Shown here in pieces: positions 1 through 15,100 of a stretch of DNA of 64,000 bases (position 1 is the first letter of the stretch; each line of letters starts with the position of its first letter). The position numbers were made by a program, and so were the translations under genes. This DNA is from Aurelia coerulea. Taxonomy: Eukaryota; Cnidaria; Scyphozoa; Semaeostomeae; Ulmaridae. Where the stretch lies: positions 7,400,501 through 7,464,500 of the forward strand of contig CM076944.1 in the NCBI GenBank assembly GCA_039566865.1, given 5' to 3'. The notes under the pieces are model-generated. The model had not been told where the DNA came from, did not search any database, and saw nothing but the letters and a program-made list of their open reading frames with translations.

Positions 1-55
1 TTAAAGTTTTTCAGCGTAACGGCACCATCAGCTAATCTCCATCTCTTCGTTCTAG

Positions 56-125
56 GTTTAATCCAAACATGAAAGAAGACGGGATGTTTGGATGTCCAAG
101 GCTGTCAATTTTCTGCTCTGAAGAG
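56..125 (+). CDS. CSAD: CSAD exon (first visible)
   Basis: Follows a TCTAG acceptor and ends at gtaagc. It starts with the last base of a split codon, then reads [23 protein letters not shown], ending in phase 0. This matches the GMFG..R..IF.SEE stretch just before the conserved HYS of glutamate/CSA decarboxylases. Confidence 0.85.
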
Positions 126-3100
126 GTAAGCAACGTTTCTTTCTAGCACAGTGTATTGTTTGATGATGACAGTCACATCAGGGGCTAGCCACATATCTAA
201 AGATTGAAGTTCTATCTGGTTTTAAAGTGAGGCAAGTTACTACTTGCTACTATTACTACTTGCATTCAATTGACTTGATCAAAGGCCTCTTTCCCTTCAA
301 CCTTAAATGCGTCATTAGAGACATTTTACTGACCATTAGCCTATGCGGCCGTCAATTACAGTGCCCATAGCTTCAACTCGTTCACATTAAGTCCTGAAAT
401 TGATAAGTTACTATTCGTTTTAATCTTGGCGCGAAATAACGTCAGTATTTAACAATTATATCGCTGATCTCTTCAATTCATAAACAGTGCATTTAGATTG
501 AAGGTGTTAAGGCGCAGTGGTGTAATCCTCTGACTTTGCAGCCAGGACAGTCAGGCGGACATGGCTCGATACCCTGTAGCGCCCCGCCACTTGAGCGTCA
601 TGACAAGGGGTCGCGGACTCGATTAGGTCTGTTCTACTTCTGCGATCCCAGCGCTTAATTCGAAAATTTTGACAAATGTAAACAAGTGCTGTTGTTGCTG
701 CGATAACTTGGATTATGCAGCAAGTCTATAGCAACATCTTTAAAACTTCCGTATTTAATTAAAGTCTACAATAAGGTGGTATGCAAAAGTAGGCAGCTTT
801 TCTGATATGACCTCAGAATTTGATGACATCATAACTTAGAAACAAGCAGGAGTACAAGAATCGCTGTAATTCTGAGATTAGTGATATCAAAAATGTGCTT
901 TATGGAATTGCGGCAAATCACATGAAATTCCTCTCAATCCGTCCAAGCCAAAGAAATATTTAGCAACCATTTAAATGAGATGTTTTAAAGATTCGAACCC
1001 GTGCTGTCCTTTTAGATATTTCATGAGCCTCTTATGTAGACTTGTGACATTTCGTCCCTCGTTTCTTTGCGTTCTTTGATTTGCAGATATCACTTGCTCA
1101 ATAAGGGACTCATTTCATTACTCTTATAAAATGGGCTCCCTGTGTCAAAATGGCCTAAACTAGCGGGAGTTCTCATACACTCAACAAAATCGCTTCAATC
1201 TCTGGTTTAAAGAGCTTCAACATTGAAAGCAAACTTGTAGTAACCTTTGTTAGAGAGACATAGAATTCGAGAGACATACAAAAATAAAGTTTTAGAGTTT
1301 CTTAACTGTTCTTGAGCGTAGTACTAGAGTTTCTTAAATTTTTGGTCATCGTGGTACTAGTTTCTTATAAACCAGTTTCTTATTAAAAAAACGTGTATGC
1401 GAGAATCTCTTTGTTTCCTTGCTAAACCTTGTTTGGATTGTGACTGGATTATCCGCCCACATTCTTTCCGCAAACCAAACAAGTTTTCTGCGCATGACCA
1501 CAGGTTTCTTTTTTGGGGGACAACGGTTTTTTTTAACTTTGAGCACTTGTATGTTTTACGAAGCTACTCATCGCAAAATACGTACCTTTCAAGCAGTAAT
1601 CTTCCTCTGTAGAAACAAAATAGATCCATCGCAGCTACGAGAACTCTTTCCCGAATCAACCGTTTTTGTACGCAACAACAACAACAGTCTAAATAGCTCC
1701 TATCGGTTGAAAACTAAATTCTAGCAATTTGATTCGTCAATATGGATCCACACATCCACACCATATTGGCCTAAAGTGGCTACACTTGATAAGAGTAATG
1801 AAATGAGTCCCTACTGAGCAAGTGATATCTGCAAATCAAAGAACGCAGGGAAACAAGGGACGAAATGTCATAAGTCTACCTCAAATGAACATTTTCTTGC
1901 TAATAGGTTACTGTATCCCTTTATACTTATTTTCATTTCAACCTAGGCACATTACTCGACCATGAAAGCAGCTGCTACCCTTGGCTTTGGAACAAGAAGT
2001 GTCAAGAAAGTGAAAACGGATAGCAAGTATGTTGATAATAGTGTTGTGCTTGTTTTGATAAATGCTGTTTCTTTATCTAAGTAGCTATGTCACTATCGAT
2101 TTCTTTAAGTCATTATGATATACCGGGTTTCTCTGAAGAGTTTACGGATTTGACTGGCTCCTGCGAAGAGAATTTAGCTTGAAGGCAGTCTGTCATGCAT
2201 CTGATTGGGTGATAATGACAATACAGAGAATAGGATAATTGAATGGCTGCTGATCCTACTGACTCTCTACGGCTGCAGAAAGTGAGAGCAATCAGTCCTC
2301 CTTTATTCTAAATACACAGATTCACAAAGACATCCGTTGTGTTGAGCTCTGACTTTATTGCAACTAATCAGATGCGTGACAGACAGCCTTTAAAATCAAA
2401 TGGTAACTAATCTCGATATTTTGCTTGAACATAGATACATCTTTTTTTATATTGGTGCTTTGTGTGTTGGAATATTAACGTGGAAAGTTCAAATTTGCTG
2501 TCACCTCCAAACCAAAGCTTGGGTGTGTTAGCCTAAGCAAATCCTCGAAGAAGTACAGTGAGTAAATAAACAATATGCTTGCTATAATTTGAACACAAAT
2601 TAGATCATATTCTATTCTGTTGTCTAGAAGTCACCCCATGGTGCCGTTTTCTCTTTTTCTTTAATTTTTGTTAGAAATTTTGATGTGCTTCAGGAATTTG
2701 CTGAGGCCAAATTACCAAACAGCTCTGGTTTGAACGTGGATTCAAAATTGCAGGGGTGGAAAAAATAGCCGATTATAGCACCAATGGTCCCAGAAATCTC
2801 TTTAGGTCTCCAAAAAGAAAGAAAAAATGATTGCCAGTATTTTAGTTATATTATTCACAGCTAAGCTGCTGTTAACGCCGTTGGTTTACCTTAAGTGAAT
2901 AACGGTGAATCATTGGTAACCGTAACGGTAACGGTAACGGTAACGGTAACGATAACGATAAATCATTTTTTAGAGGAAAGATAATCGTCGAGGAGCTCAG
3001 AACAGAAATCTTGAAGAGCCAGTCGCGGGTAAATAACTTTTCTTTATATGTCACCGTGAACTTTGAGTATTATTCAGTATCCCAATAATAAGTACTCCCG

Positions 3101-6100
3101 TTTGAAAAATCACTGAAATTTGATTGTGAAACTTTTCATAAAATTTTCTTTTGATCTCTTTTTTCAATGATCCAAATGTATGTAAAGATGATGAAATATT
3201 TATGCTCTTTGCGTAAATGGTATACAATGATTGGTTGAAAAACCTTACTCTGAGCTATCTATACTCTTTAGGCAACATCGTAAATCTTGCCGAAGAGCCG
3301 TTATTTTGAGATTCCTCGTCGTTCTTTTTGTCTACCGGGTGTCCCAAAATGATGTATTATCGTTTGAACGCGTATACGTTCATAACCGATGAACCGATTT
3401 TCAAAGCTTTATTTCATCCGATTGCCGAAAGGCTAAATTGTACTCGAGGATGTTGGTTGTGGTTTAGGCCGATGTCTTCATGTTGAAAAGAAGATCGATA
3501 AATCTGCTCAAGTTCAAGTTTTATATGGCATGAAAAAGAAACGGCCTACTTTCCTAGACAATATTTTAGATGTGATGCAAAAGGCTGAACTTATATGTCG
3601 TTCAGAGAATATATGTCGTTCAGAGAATACAAATTCAGTTAATACTAAGTTCAAAGAATACGAATAGGAGTTCAGCCTTTTGTATCACATCTAAAATGTT
3701 GACTGGAAAAAATAGGTCGTTTTTTCTCATGCCATCTAAGGTTTGAATTTGAGCAGGTTTTTTATCGTTTTTTTTTTCTGCATGAAAACGCCGTGGCAGA
3801 ACCACAACCAACCAACCAGCATCTTAAAATACAATTTAGCCTGTAGACAATGAAATAAAACAAAGTTTTGAAAATCTGTTCATTGGTAAACAATCAAACA
3901 ATAATACATCATTTTGGGACACCCGGTACAATGATAGGTTATGCTTTTTTCTGACATTGATGACCAAACAAGAAGCTTGATATAGAAACACAAATGAATC
4001 TCTTAATCATCAGTTCTTTTTGCGGCATGCTTCAAACCCAGGCAGTGCTTCAGAGAGCTAAATTTGGTAATTTTAAAACCAATCAAAAGATCAGTTATAC
4101 TTGGGAAGATAATTTGGTTTTTGAGCTGTGCCAAAAAATTAATTTGAAGATCGGCCATGTGATCAAATATACCGGGTGAGTCAACAAAAAGGCCCGGCGT
4201 TTGAAAAAATGCTGGTCCCTGAATATCAAAGCAATAATATTGAAAACTGTCTTCTTTTATTCCCTACAAGTCCAATTATGTTCAGTAATTTACCTGGCTT
4301 TAATCGGCCATTCCTTCCCGTCGATATGGGAGATTTTCTGCAGAAAGCCCCTTTCAAGAACCTACAAAAACGAGTGGAAACGACGAGCACCATTTCCGTT
4401 TTTTTCCTTCCTGGCAATTATGACACTTAAATGCATTCATGTCTTTTTTGCTCTTGGGAGGATGGAATCCCCCTGAGTTAGTTTTTCATACTAGGGGGAA
4501 GACTTTTTCATTCCCCCAAGAGGATAGCATGTGCTAAAGCGTGCTCAAGTCATTGCTGTAAGGTAGACATATTAGGGAAACTCGCTTACGATTTTAGCAC
4601 GTTTCTTTGTGTTTCTCGAAGGGACTTTTTTTAGAAAGTTCCTCGTAAAATCTGAACGGAATGACCGATTTCAGCCAGGAAAAATTCTTAAGATAATTGA
4701 GCGTGTTAGCTATTCAATGAAAGATTGCAAAATATCATTGCTTATACCGAATGAGTCAGAAAAAAGAATCCCCTCTTGGAAGGCCACTGCTCCATGAATA
4801 TCAAAGCAATAATATTGAAAACTGTCTTGTTTTATTGCCAATGTGTTCAATTAGGTTCAGTAATTTACCCGGCCTTTATCGGCCATTCCTTCCCGTGGAT
4901 ATGGGCGACTTTTTGCAGAAAGCCCCTTACAAAAACCTGCAAAAACGAATGAAAACAATGAGCACATTTTCCTTCCTAAAATTGATGACACTCACATAAG
5001 CTCATGTATTTTGTCCTCTTGGGAGAATGGAATCCCCCTGAATAGGTCATCGATACCAGGAGAGGACTTTTTCATCCTCCCAAGAGGGTAGCACGTGCTG
5101 AAGCGTCCACAAGTCGTTGCTGTAAGGCCATTGTCAGGCAGAAATGTTAGGGAAATTTATTCATGATTTTGCGGACATTTTGAAGGTTTTTTGAAGAGGG
5201 TTTCTCGAGAAAATCCCTCATAATTTCAGAATGGAGTGGCCAATTGCAGTCAGGTAAATTTTATAGTAGATTTGAGCATTTCTACCATTAAACTACTTAT
5301 TTGCTGATATCATTGTCTTGATATCCAGGGACCCGTGACCTTTCAAACGGGGATTCTTTTTTCTGACTCACCCGGTATATCCAGGGAGCATTAATCTTTC
5401 AAACTCCGGGCCTTTTTTGACTCACCCGGTAGATTGTTTTTTAAGGAGGGGTTCTTTTTTGGGGGGACACCCGCTATTTTGTGGAAGAGATATTTACGAT
5501 ACAAACAATGATCCTAAGACATGTTTTGGACATCAGCATTTGTCCACTGTTATTATGATTCTTAAACTACTTTTTGTCCTTAAGGGTGAAAGACCATTCT
5601 TTGTTTGTGGCACCTCTGGAACAACCGTTGCTGGTGCATATGATTCTTTAGGTGAAATTGCTGATGTTTGCAAGGAATTTGGTCTTTGGTTTCATGTGGA
5701 TGTAAGTTTTTCATTTTCTTGGTTTTAGAACTCCAGTGCAGCGAATGTGAATATATTTGATACAAAAACTATAGCAAAGAATTTTTGATGCAAAAAAACA
5801 AGATATTTTGCACACAAAGGCATTTCTGACTTGTATCTTGTGACTTGTTTAGTTGTATCTTGTGACTTGTTTAGTTGTATCTTGTGACTTGTTTAATTGT
5901 AGGACACTCTCTAATAAAGACATATATCATAGAGTCCTTGGTGTGCAAAACACAGCAAAACCCGCAAAATAGAAACTTTTTAAGAAACCTCTGGTTGATT
6001 CTGTTGAGAAATAGTATCCTCATGTGAGAAACTTTATAAATGATTTAATGGAAAGCTAAACAGGCGGTTTGGAAAAAGTAGTTTCTATTTTGCGCCTTCT

Positions 6101-9100
6101 AACTGTATTTTGTCTTTCTTTTTATCCGAATTTCTGCAGTATACTTTTATTCTTATAATTTTCTACCATCATCATGTTGATGCTTCCGTGAAAAGTGCCC
6201 AAAGGTATCAGGCTAGACTTATAACAATTGCCCTTCGCTTCACACCATAGGCCTCAAATCTTTAAAAAGATGGTTGTAAAATTATATTACATTCTGCTTT
6301 GAATTGAATAGCCTGAAAGGAACTCAGCGTTCTTTGCTGCAAACCTGACTTGGGGAAATGTTTGACGTCTTAAGTGGTTTCAAAAGGGCAGCATTTATTA
6401 TATTTTAGGGTGTGACGTCATCAAATTTCTAAATCATAAACCAGAAGAGCTGCAGGCTCAAATACCAGTTTCCCCGTCATATTTGCTCAATTATGCATCT
6501 AAACTGTATTAGGTTCAATTGCGTGAGACACAACACTCTGTTAGCGGTAAGCTGGCCTTCTTATAAACAACAGCAAGTGCCCAGCAAGGACTCATGCACA
6601 AACAGTTAAAAAACCAGGACAACCATCTTAGGTATACAGCATAGTGGCGAAACGCAGTTTGGGTGACGTTAGCCCAAGAAGTAAGGGCCCCCGGCCCCGG
6701 ACCAAAACAGACCTGAAAAGGCCCCAATTTTTTTCATAGGCTCTGATTTGTTGCCATTTAGCTGCAAAAGTCTTCTCCATCTCAAAAATCCTTACAACTC
6801 AATTTCTTTCACATAAAAAAGAGCTTGATACTAAATATGGTTACTAAAAATTATATACTATGGAGGATGTGGACGCAAAGAAAGAGACAAATTTCTGGCA
6901 CACGGAGGACTTTCGAACCTATTATGTTCTCATCAGAGTGCGACTTCTTTCACATATATTCAACGAACGTTTCCATGTTATGTTTTCAGAAGTTATCTAA
7001 TTCAAAAACTTTTGACCTTATGATAGGAATCATTGTTTGCCTGAAAGATATTCGACGCTACAATCACACGTGGATTCCTATGCCATCACAACCAGTCTCT
7101 TCCATGTTGGGGACGTTTTCTGTTGTTGTAAAGGTCGTAAAGGTCGTAAAGGGCGTGATGTAAAACTTTTTCCCTTGTGAGTACCCTCGCAATCCCCTTT
7201 TGGAGCTCTCTTCGTTTTTCTCATAGTTCCTATAACGTGACAATTTCATAGTCAATGCACTAGGGCATAACACACACCATGTTCCTAAGGGTCCTGAATT
7301 TATGTCTCCGTTTCGCCACTCATACAGTATAGCAGTTTGAATATTTGATTGATTAAAATCCGTCGTTAGGCCTAGAAAAGGGCTGAAACCGTAGCTATGT
7401 TAGGCCACAATTTGCGACATGTTAATTGAAAGTAAATGAGCAAGGGTATAACTCGTTTTTTATTTTTATTACAGGCTGCATGGGGTGGTAGTGCATTGCT
7501 GTCAAAGAAGCACAGGCATCTACTCGAGGGCATTGAAAAGTAAGTCATGAATTCAAAGGAGCATCTAAAAGCTTTAAACACAAGATGAAATTCAAAGATT
7601 GTTACGTTTGCTTCCATCAAAAGAAACTAACAATTCTGCCAAAAACTTTAGTTACCACCGTTTTCTTTGGAGCATCTTACTAACTTCACGTGAAATCTTC
7701 TGAAAACGCTAATAAGAAAAAATGAATTACATTCCCTAAGATAGTTGAGATCCAAGAATTTGCAAGAATATGCAGGACAATAGATTTTTTAAACAGTTGC
7801 ATCAGTTGTTTTTGAACAGCACGCCATTTCACAGAAGGTTACATCTGTCTCGTGGATTATATTTATATTCTTCTTATCTACTTTCTAAATATACGAGAAT
7901 TGTAATGCCTTCTGCGCACCTTCTGAATGAAGTAAATACAATCTGGGAGCCAACTGTTTTGATTTATTCTTTTTCTTTCAATACATTCGCTTGGCTCCAT
8001 TTAAAACTCCCTTTCGCTTGCACAACGAGGTGGTTGGCCATACCAGTTTCTGGTCATACCTTTCGTGTCTTCCTTTGTTTTCATCTGTTTCTTGAGAGGA
8101 TTTCATTCTTTTCTACGATCACTAGAAGCCTTGTCTGTCAATTGATAAGGCATAAGAATGGTTCTGTTTTTCTATGCTAGGATACTCTGTTATACATGAA
8201 AATAGACCCAATGTCATGGTTTGGATAAGAAATTTCGTAGTGTTGTGTTGCCAGTTTGTAAGATATTTGTAGTTGATAGTAAACTGGACTATTTCGACTT
8301 GCTGCTTTTTATAAGAGATGTGTTTGCGTTTCCTTTCTCCAGATCTGATTCTGTCACTTGGAATCCACACAAATTGATGTCAGTACCATTACAATGCTCG
8401 GTTCTTCTGGTTAAAGATCAGGTAATTCTATTTACTTGTTTTGTCTACTTTTCAATTCAATTCAATTTTATTTTATTCACAGAATACAACAGCCTAATAC
8501 AATGTAAGATAGAAATATATGTATTCCATATGACACAAGAGAAGCGGAGCTTATCTAGCCTGAGCTGTAAATTAAAATTCAAAAGGATATACGAAAAAAG
8601 AAAACATTATGTCATAGTACAAAGCTAGAGATTCAACAGTAAGATATAATTTTTGTGAGAAAGAAATTTTATTGGTTTGTAAGTCTTTTGATCATGTCAA
8701 TTTTTTTAGTTAATTTTTGTATGCGAAGATGCTGCTTTCGTAAAGCTTTTTACTGAAAGTGTTTTTGTTTTGAGATTTGTGCAGACACGCCATTTTTTTA
8801 TTAGGTTTCACAATTTTATAATCTGATTTTTGTCTGCTCTCGTATTTATGAGAGTTCTCATTGGTTTTGAAGTAATTTTGAAAAACTTCTGGTAAGCTAT
8901 CTTTGCTAAAGTGCACTTGATGCATCGTTTTTAACATTTTTATGCGGTAAAGATCATGAATTTTAACTTCCGGGTGAACCAGAAAAAAGTTCCCACTTTT
9001 GAAAATTCATAGCATCAAGAGTACTGGATTTTCAAAATTAGGAGGGTTTTTTCCTTTTTTTTTGAAGAATTCTAGAAATATTTGGAAGAAACTCAAAATC

Positions 9101-12100
9101 GTTTAAATTAAATGCTGAGGCAATAAGGTAGCGTTATGAATTTGCAATCATATCACATTATTTTAATCGACAGGGTATGCTTCAAGCCTGTAACAAAATG
9201 GGTGCCAAATACTTGTTCCAGAAAGATAAGAAATTGTATGATGTTTCCTTGGATACTGGTGACAAAACTTTTCAATGTGGACGGCCTAATGATGTCTTCA
9301 AGCTATGGCTTATGTGGAAAGCTAAGGTTAGCGACATTTATAACTTTCTTTATTTTTATATCTGTTGTTCTTTCAATTTCATGTTGCAGGATATATTGGA
9401 TCGAGTCGATACCTAACTTTTTGCAAAGCTTTTAGGATTTCTTTTGCAAATAGAAATAAAGATATGTGAATATATGCTTGATGAATACCGAGGGATACAG
9501 TATTACCCCGCCACTAAGAAACTCATTTTGTAAAACCAGGCTGTTTGGTTTCTTATAAATATCATATAAATGTTATATCAAACCAAATTTTGGTGACCAT
9601 GGTGCCATCTGGCAGGCTGCAGTTTCTTTTAAGTCAGTTTCTTAGTGGCAGGGTAATACTGTATATCATCCCCTAAAAATCTGCTACAATTTTGCCAGAA
9701 ATCTTTTTCGTTTTCTTGAGAAATCCCTGCAATCCAGTAGAAATACTTTTGTTCTCATAGAAATCTCGTACGCATGCTGAGGAGTTTAACACCCCTCGAT
9801 GCATACTACCAAAAAGAAGTAAAATTTATTTCTTTCCGATGATACGCAGTTTGGATATATTCATGAAATTATCTATCATTCTATTGGTATTTTAGCAAAT
9901 GTGCCCTATGTTAGATGCAGGATAGCAAAGGCTGGTGTAAAATTCAGTGACCTATTTCTTTGAACTAAATGACTTCAAAGAAACTTAACCCTATTTCTAT
10001 ATAATTATACCGTTGGACTTTTCTGAAATCTTCAATATTTTCAGAATTAGAGTGTTTTTTTACTTTTTCAAGAATTCAGGAAAAATTTTCAAAAAAACTT
10101 GAAATCATCGTAATTTCTAAACTGTTTGAAGCAACATGAAATAATTTCGAAGAAATTTATAGTTTATGGATTTCTACAATATGGTATCAAGCAAAAGTCT
10201 GTCACTTTTCTGGTTTATGATTTAGAAATTTGATGACGTCACACCCTCAAATGAGTTAAAATGTAACATGTGCCAAAATTTTGAAAAATTCTGAGAAGCC
10301 CAACGGTAGAATTAAAGATAAATGACTAAAGTTTGTTTCAAGCCACGCAGTCCGAAGAAATAGATCACAGAATTTTTCACCCACCTTTTTACGCCGAGTT
10401 AAAGATTTGGAAGCTATGCTATGCAGGATTATGTTCAAGCGAAATCAATTGAATGATGAATAATTAAATTTATGTGTCAAAACTAGGCATTTTTAGGAAG
10501 AAGATAGATAAAGTAAAAACCCGCACATAAGAACCTAAGATTTTGAACTCAGCCTGTTTAGGTTCTTATGCAATGAGGCACATCCAGTAATCAGGGTGTA
10601 GGTTCTTAACACAGGGAAAAGTGTTAATCTAATTTATTTACATTTTTGGCCCTATCCACTTCAACCCAAGCTTACCCAGTTTGCTTGCAGGCCCTGCCTA
10701 TCACAGTTCTGTAAGTAATGTTTTGGAGTCCATGAAGGAGGTTGATGGGCAAAAAGTTGCATTTTATTTCCCAATGAATGAATGAAACACTTTATTAAGA
10801 ACCTAGTTAAGACATCAGCCTGAAATGGTTCTTATTTATTGGGTAAAAAATACATTATTTCAGGCTGTAGGTTCTTAATAGATGAAGGTTCTTATGTGCG
10901 GATTTTTACTGTAGTGCTTTCTGGTGGTATGCATTAAATTGAATTTTAGATGGTTCTGTTTTTAGGAAAACATGTATAGGCTTTTGCCATCCATTTGTAA
11001 AGTCATATTGTGCACTTCCTTTGCAAATCTAAGTTCCCTCATAAAACAAATTATACAATAAATATGATTTGTAGAATAATGAATATTCTCCTTCCCCTAG
11101 GGTCTGAATGGATTTGAGGAACACATTGACCGTGCCTTTGAGAATTCAAGGTAAACTTTAGTACAATTGTGGGGCTTTCCACGTCTAAAATCTCATTTTA
11201 ACATAAAATGATAAGATACTGGGTACTTGTATCAATTACTGTGGTAAAGAGGACATTTTTCGAGAACTGAAACACGGAAGTATAAATTTTTTATTCCCAA
11301 TTTCCCCAGTATTTTTCTGTAACTTTCTATTCAAGTTGGTATTTTTTCCTGCTCCGATGGTCCATGGGCTTTGGGTACCGGATTTTTGGTACCTGGCACT
11401 GCCCCTGTCCCTGTGGTACTGTGGTACATTTTACCTGTCACCAAACTTCAAAGATGATGGAATTTCAATTACTTTTGAACGTATGCCAATTTTTCTGACA
11501 CCCCATTTTTATTTTTACAACTTTGACCACCTTTACGCTGCACCGTCACAGTTTTGATCTGTTGTTATGGTTCCAAAGAGATCCAAAGTTATACTGGTAC
11601 AGTGTCAATGAGGTCTTTGTCAACTACCGGGTGAGTCAATAAAAAGAATCCCTGTTTGAAACATCACCATTGCCTGAATAGCAAGATGATGATATTGGGA
11701 AACATAACATTTAACAGCAGACATGTTCAAATGGACCTCAACATTTACCTGTCTGAAATCTGCAACTCCGTTCTGAAGTTATGAGGGATTTTCTCCAGAA
11801 AGCCCTTTCGAGAAATCTTCAAAACAGGCTCAAAACAACGACCAACATTTCCCGAGCTTTCTGCCTTATCTCAATGAGTTCTACATTTATCCTCTTGGGA
11901 AGATGAAATCGTTTGTAATAATGTTGTTTTGCCCCATGGAATGATATTGTCATCTCCCAAAGGGATAAAATGTGCCAAAGCATGTACAGATCATTGCTAT
12001 CAGGCATAGACATACGAGAAATTTGGTCGTAATTTTATGCAGTTTTTGGAAGTTTCTTGGAGGGGCTTCCTCGAGAAAATCTCTTATAATTTCAAAACGG

Positions 12101-15100
12101 AGTGGTCGAGTTCAGGCTGGTAAAATTTAGAATATATTTGAACATGTTCACTTTTGAATGACATATTTGCCAACATTATTGTCTTGATATCGAAGGATCT
12201 GTGGTCTTTCAAACAGGGATTCTTTTTTTTTACTCACTCGGTATAACATTCTCAAACCAATAACTGTGGTATTCAATGCCATCTGTAACTATTTGTAACT
12301 GTAATTTGTTGCTTAGATTCTTGAAAATGAGCTGTCAACTTTCTTTCGATAGGTATCTTGCTGAGCAGATAAGGAAGAGAGATGGATTTGTTCTGCTTAT
12401 GGAGGTAATGCTGCTTGTACTTCAATTCTATTACCACTTTCATGCAACATTAGGATATCAGAATATCTGTTGCCATTAGTCATTTTTTATCAGTTTTAGA
12501 TAATTTGAAAACGGATTTCCCATAGGTATCTGTTAGATAAAGACTTTTCGAAAATTGTTCATGATCCTAAAATTAGGAAAACGCACCAAAAGGCACATCC
12601 TCTAAACCGGAAAAGCTCTGTTAAGCCCCTGGGGGCTGATTCAATTTCTGAGTCTTCAGAGGGGGACTTATTGGAGAGGGAGAAGGCCTATTCATTAAGT
12701 GAAATCACTTGGGTATAGGTGATAGCTTTTTGGATCTTTTAGCTCATAATTTTTTAGCTCGTAATTTTCGGAATCAATATTTGAATTTGCAAGTGCATTT
12801 CATTTTCATTCATTTCATTCATTCATTTTATATTCTTTCAACACGGTAACCCCGTCGACAAAGGTCGCTTTTCTGGGGGCCGTGACAAAAATTTACAATT
12901 TAATTTACATGTTAAAATCTACCGGGTGAGTCAAAAAAAACGTGGGGTGTTTGGCGCACTGTGACGTTGCTTGTAGCCACCCGATCGTCTTGAAATAAAT
13001 TTGTCCATGCAGCAAAAGGTCTAACTTAGATTATAAGCCTAACCTCATTAAGATCGGTCACTTTGTGCATTAGTTAAAACGTATTTTCTTTGTAAGGCCT
13101 TGTATGGGAGTCTTGCAAACTGATGGAATCTTTAGCCAAGGCCCTTCAGCATTTTAGCCTTACCAAAGTTACAGATACATGTGGTATTATCAGGAGAGAA
13201 AACACTATTTCCTAACTATTTCATTCTCCTCTGATAATACCACGTGTATCTGTAACTTTGGCAAGGCTAAAATGCTGAATGGCCTTGCTGGCTAAAGATT
13301 CCATCAGTTTGCAAGACTCCCATACAAAGCCTTACGAAGAATATACGTTTTAACTAATGCACCAAGTGACCGATTTTAATGGGGTAAGGCTTATTATCTA
13401 AGTTAGACCTTTGTTGCACGGACACATTTATTTCACGACGATCGGGTGGCTACAAGCGACGTCACAGTCCGCCAAACACCCCACGTTTTTTTTGACTCAC
13501 CCGGTACAAACGAAAATAAATAATCTAATTACAAAACTAAAGTGAAATTAAAATTAATACATAATGTTAAAACCGAGATTGATAAAACCAAGGGTGGCAG
13601 GACACAATCAGACCGGACCAGAACAGATCAAACCCCATGCCCACCCTGAAATGCCACACTTTCATGTAGCACCCCATGGCAGGCAAAGAGTCCGACAGAC
13701 ACCAGTCCAATCCAACTGCATACCACCACCCATCATCATGCTTTAAAGTCGATGTTTGAAAGCATATATTTTATATATATGCATGAATTTAGGATTTGAT
13801 TTGTTTTGTGTAAATAAATGAAAAACGTAGGTCAACCTCTAATAAACATTGGATGGTGGGGAGGGCTTTTTGAGAGGGAAGCATATTTAAAATTTTGGCT
13901 TAGAAGGGAGCGGCTTATTAGAGAGGATGGGGCTACATAGAGCTTTTACGGTGAGACTGTCTTACACTGCAAACTAGACAATGATAGTAATTATATGACT
14001 CATTTTTTGCTCCTAGCCTGAGTGTACCAATGTCTGCTTCCGTTACATTCCACCAAGTCTTGCGGGGATGCCGGATGGTCCAGAAAAGACAGAGCGACTA
14101 CACAAGGTAAACTCAAGTGCTTGTAAAATATCTTCCGGTTGGAGAGGTTACTAGACTACTGGTTTATGCTGGATCTAGGCGAAAGTCCCTTCCTCGTCAA
14201 ACATCCCTTTCCTCTCGAAAACCCGTCCTTCTAATTTAATCATAAATTTTATTCATGAAGATCCAGGTCAATAGACCCTGCACATTTTTTTGTAAGAAAC
14301 TTGGATCAGGTTATAGTATTAAAAGTTTCTTAATTTGAGATGAAAAGTTTTGCATTCTAGTACTAAAAGCTTCTTAATTTGTTTCTTATTGTTTAAGTGC
14401 TTGAATCGTCATGTAGTTTCTAACACTGCTGCAGATATGCTTCTTCCCTCATCAGACATCATGCAGGAAGAGAAACTTTCTATCACGTTCAAACATAAAA
14501 CGGTCAGCTAAAGGGGCTTCGTCGCCAAACTGTAAACAAATCTGATAACACTGCACGCGTCCATTGTTCTCCATCGTTGTCTGCAGTTTGTTGTTTTCAC
14601 CCAAGCCATCAAAAGATGCTCGTTGAAAATCCACTTATATCCAAGCAATCGTAAAAGATATGAATGTTTGATTTTTTCCTCTGTGAAGTACAAAGATTTA
14701 TCTTCAAAATGATGCTTTCATTTTTGAAAAAACAGGTAAACGTCTGTGTGATATTGCCCATCAAAAAACTGCAAAATCACCGTTTCGACCGAAATTTTGA
14801 GACGGAGCCCGTTAAATATAGTCAAGAAGGAGAGTTAACAACGATATATTTAGCATTTTTTCTTTGAATGTAGCTTTTGAAAATTTCGTAGCTCTTTCAA
14901 AAGTTACATTTCCAAACGTTCGAAATCCCAAACTGGTACTATTCCTTTGTAGACTAGTTACTTCTGAAAGCTTGTAGTTGTTGTGAGTTTGTCATGTTCC
15001 ATACTTCCAGTTATTGGTCCTATCTGTTTCAATGCCCCGGAATATCGTTTAAGATAATTTAAATCATATTTTGATACGCTTTTTAAAGCGGTTCTTCAAC

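Larger units (their letters stand above)
3073..5474. mobile_element. Outer mariner-like MITE, interrupted twice
   Basis: Left part 3073-3334 (AGTACTCCCGTTTGAAAAA...), middle 3927-4171 and right part 5431-5474 (ending GGGGGGACACCCGC) match, in order, the intact copy at 48107-48650. Two other elements have split it. Its left terminus is degenerate, so the start is approximate. Confidence 0.7.

Noticed and set aside
7770..8180. 136-codon plus-strand frame in a CSAD intron
   Set aside because: No recognised family, signal or splice support; most likely chance or decayed repeat.
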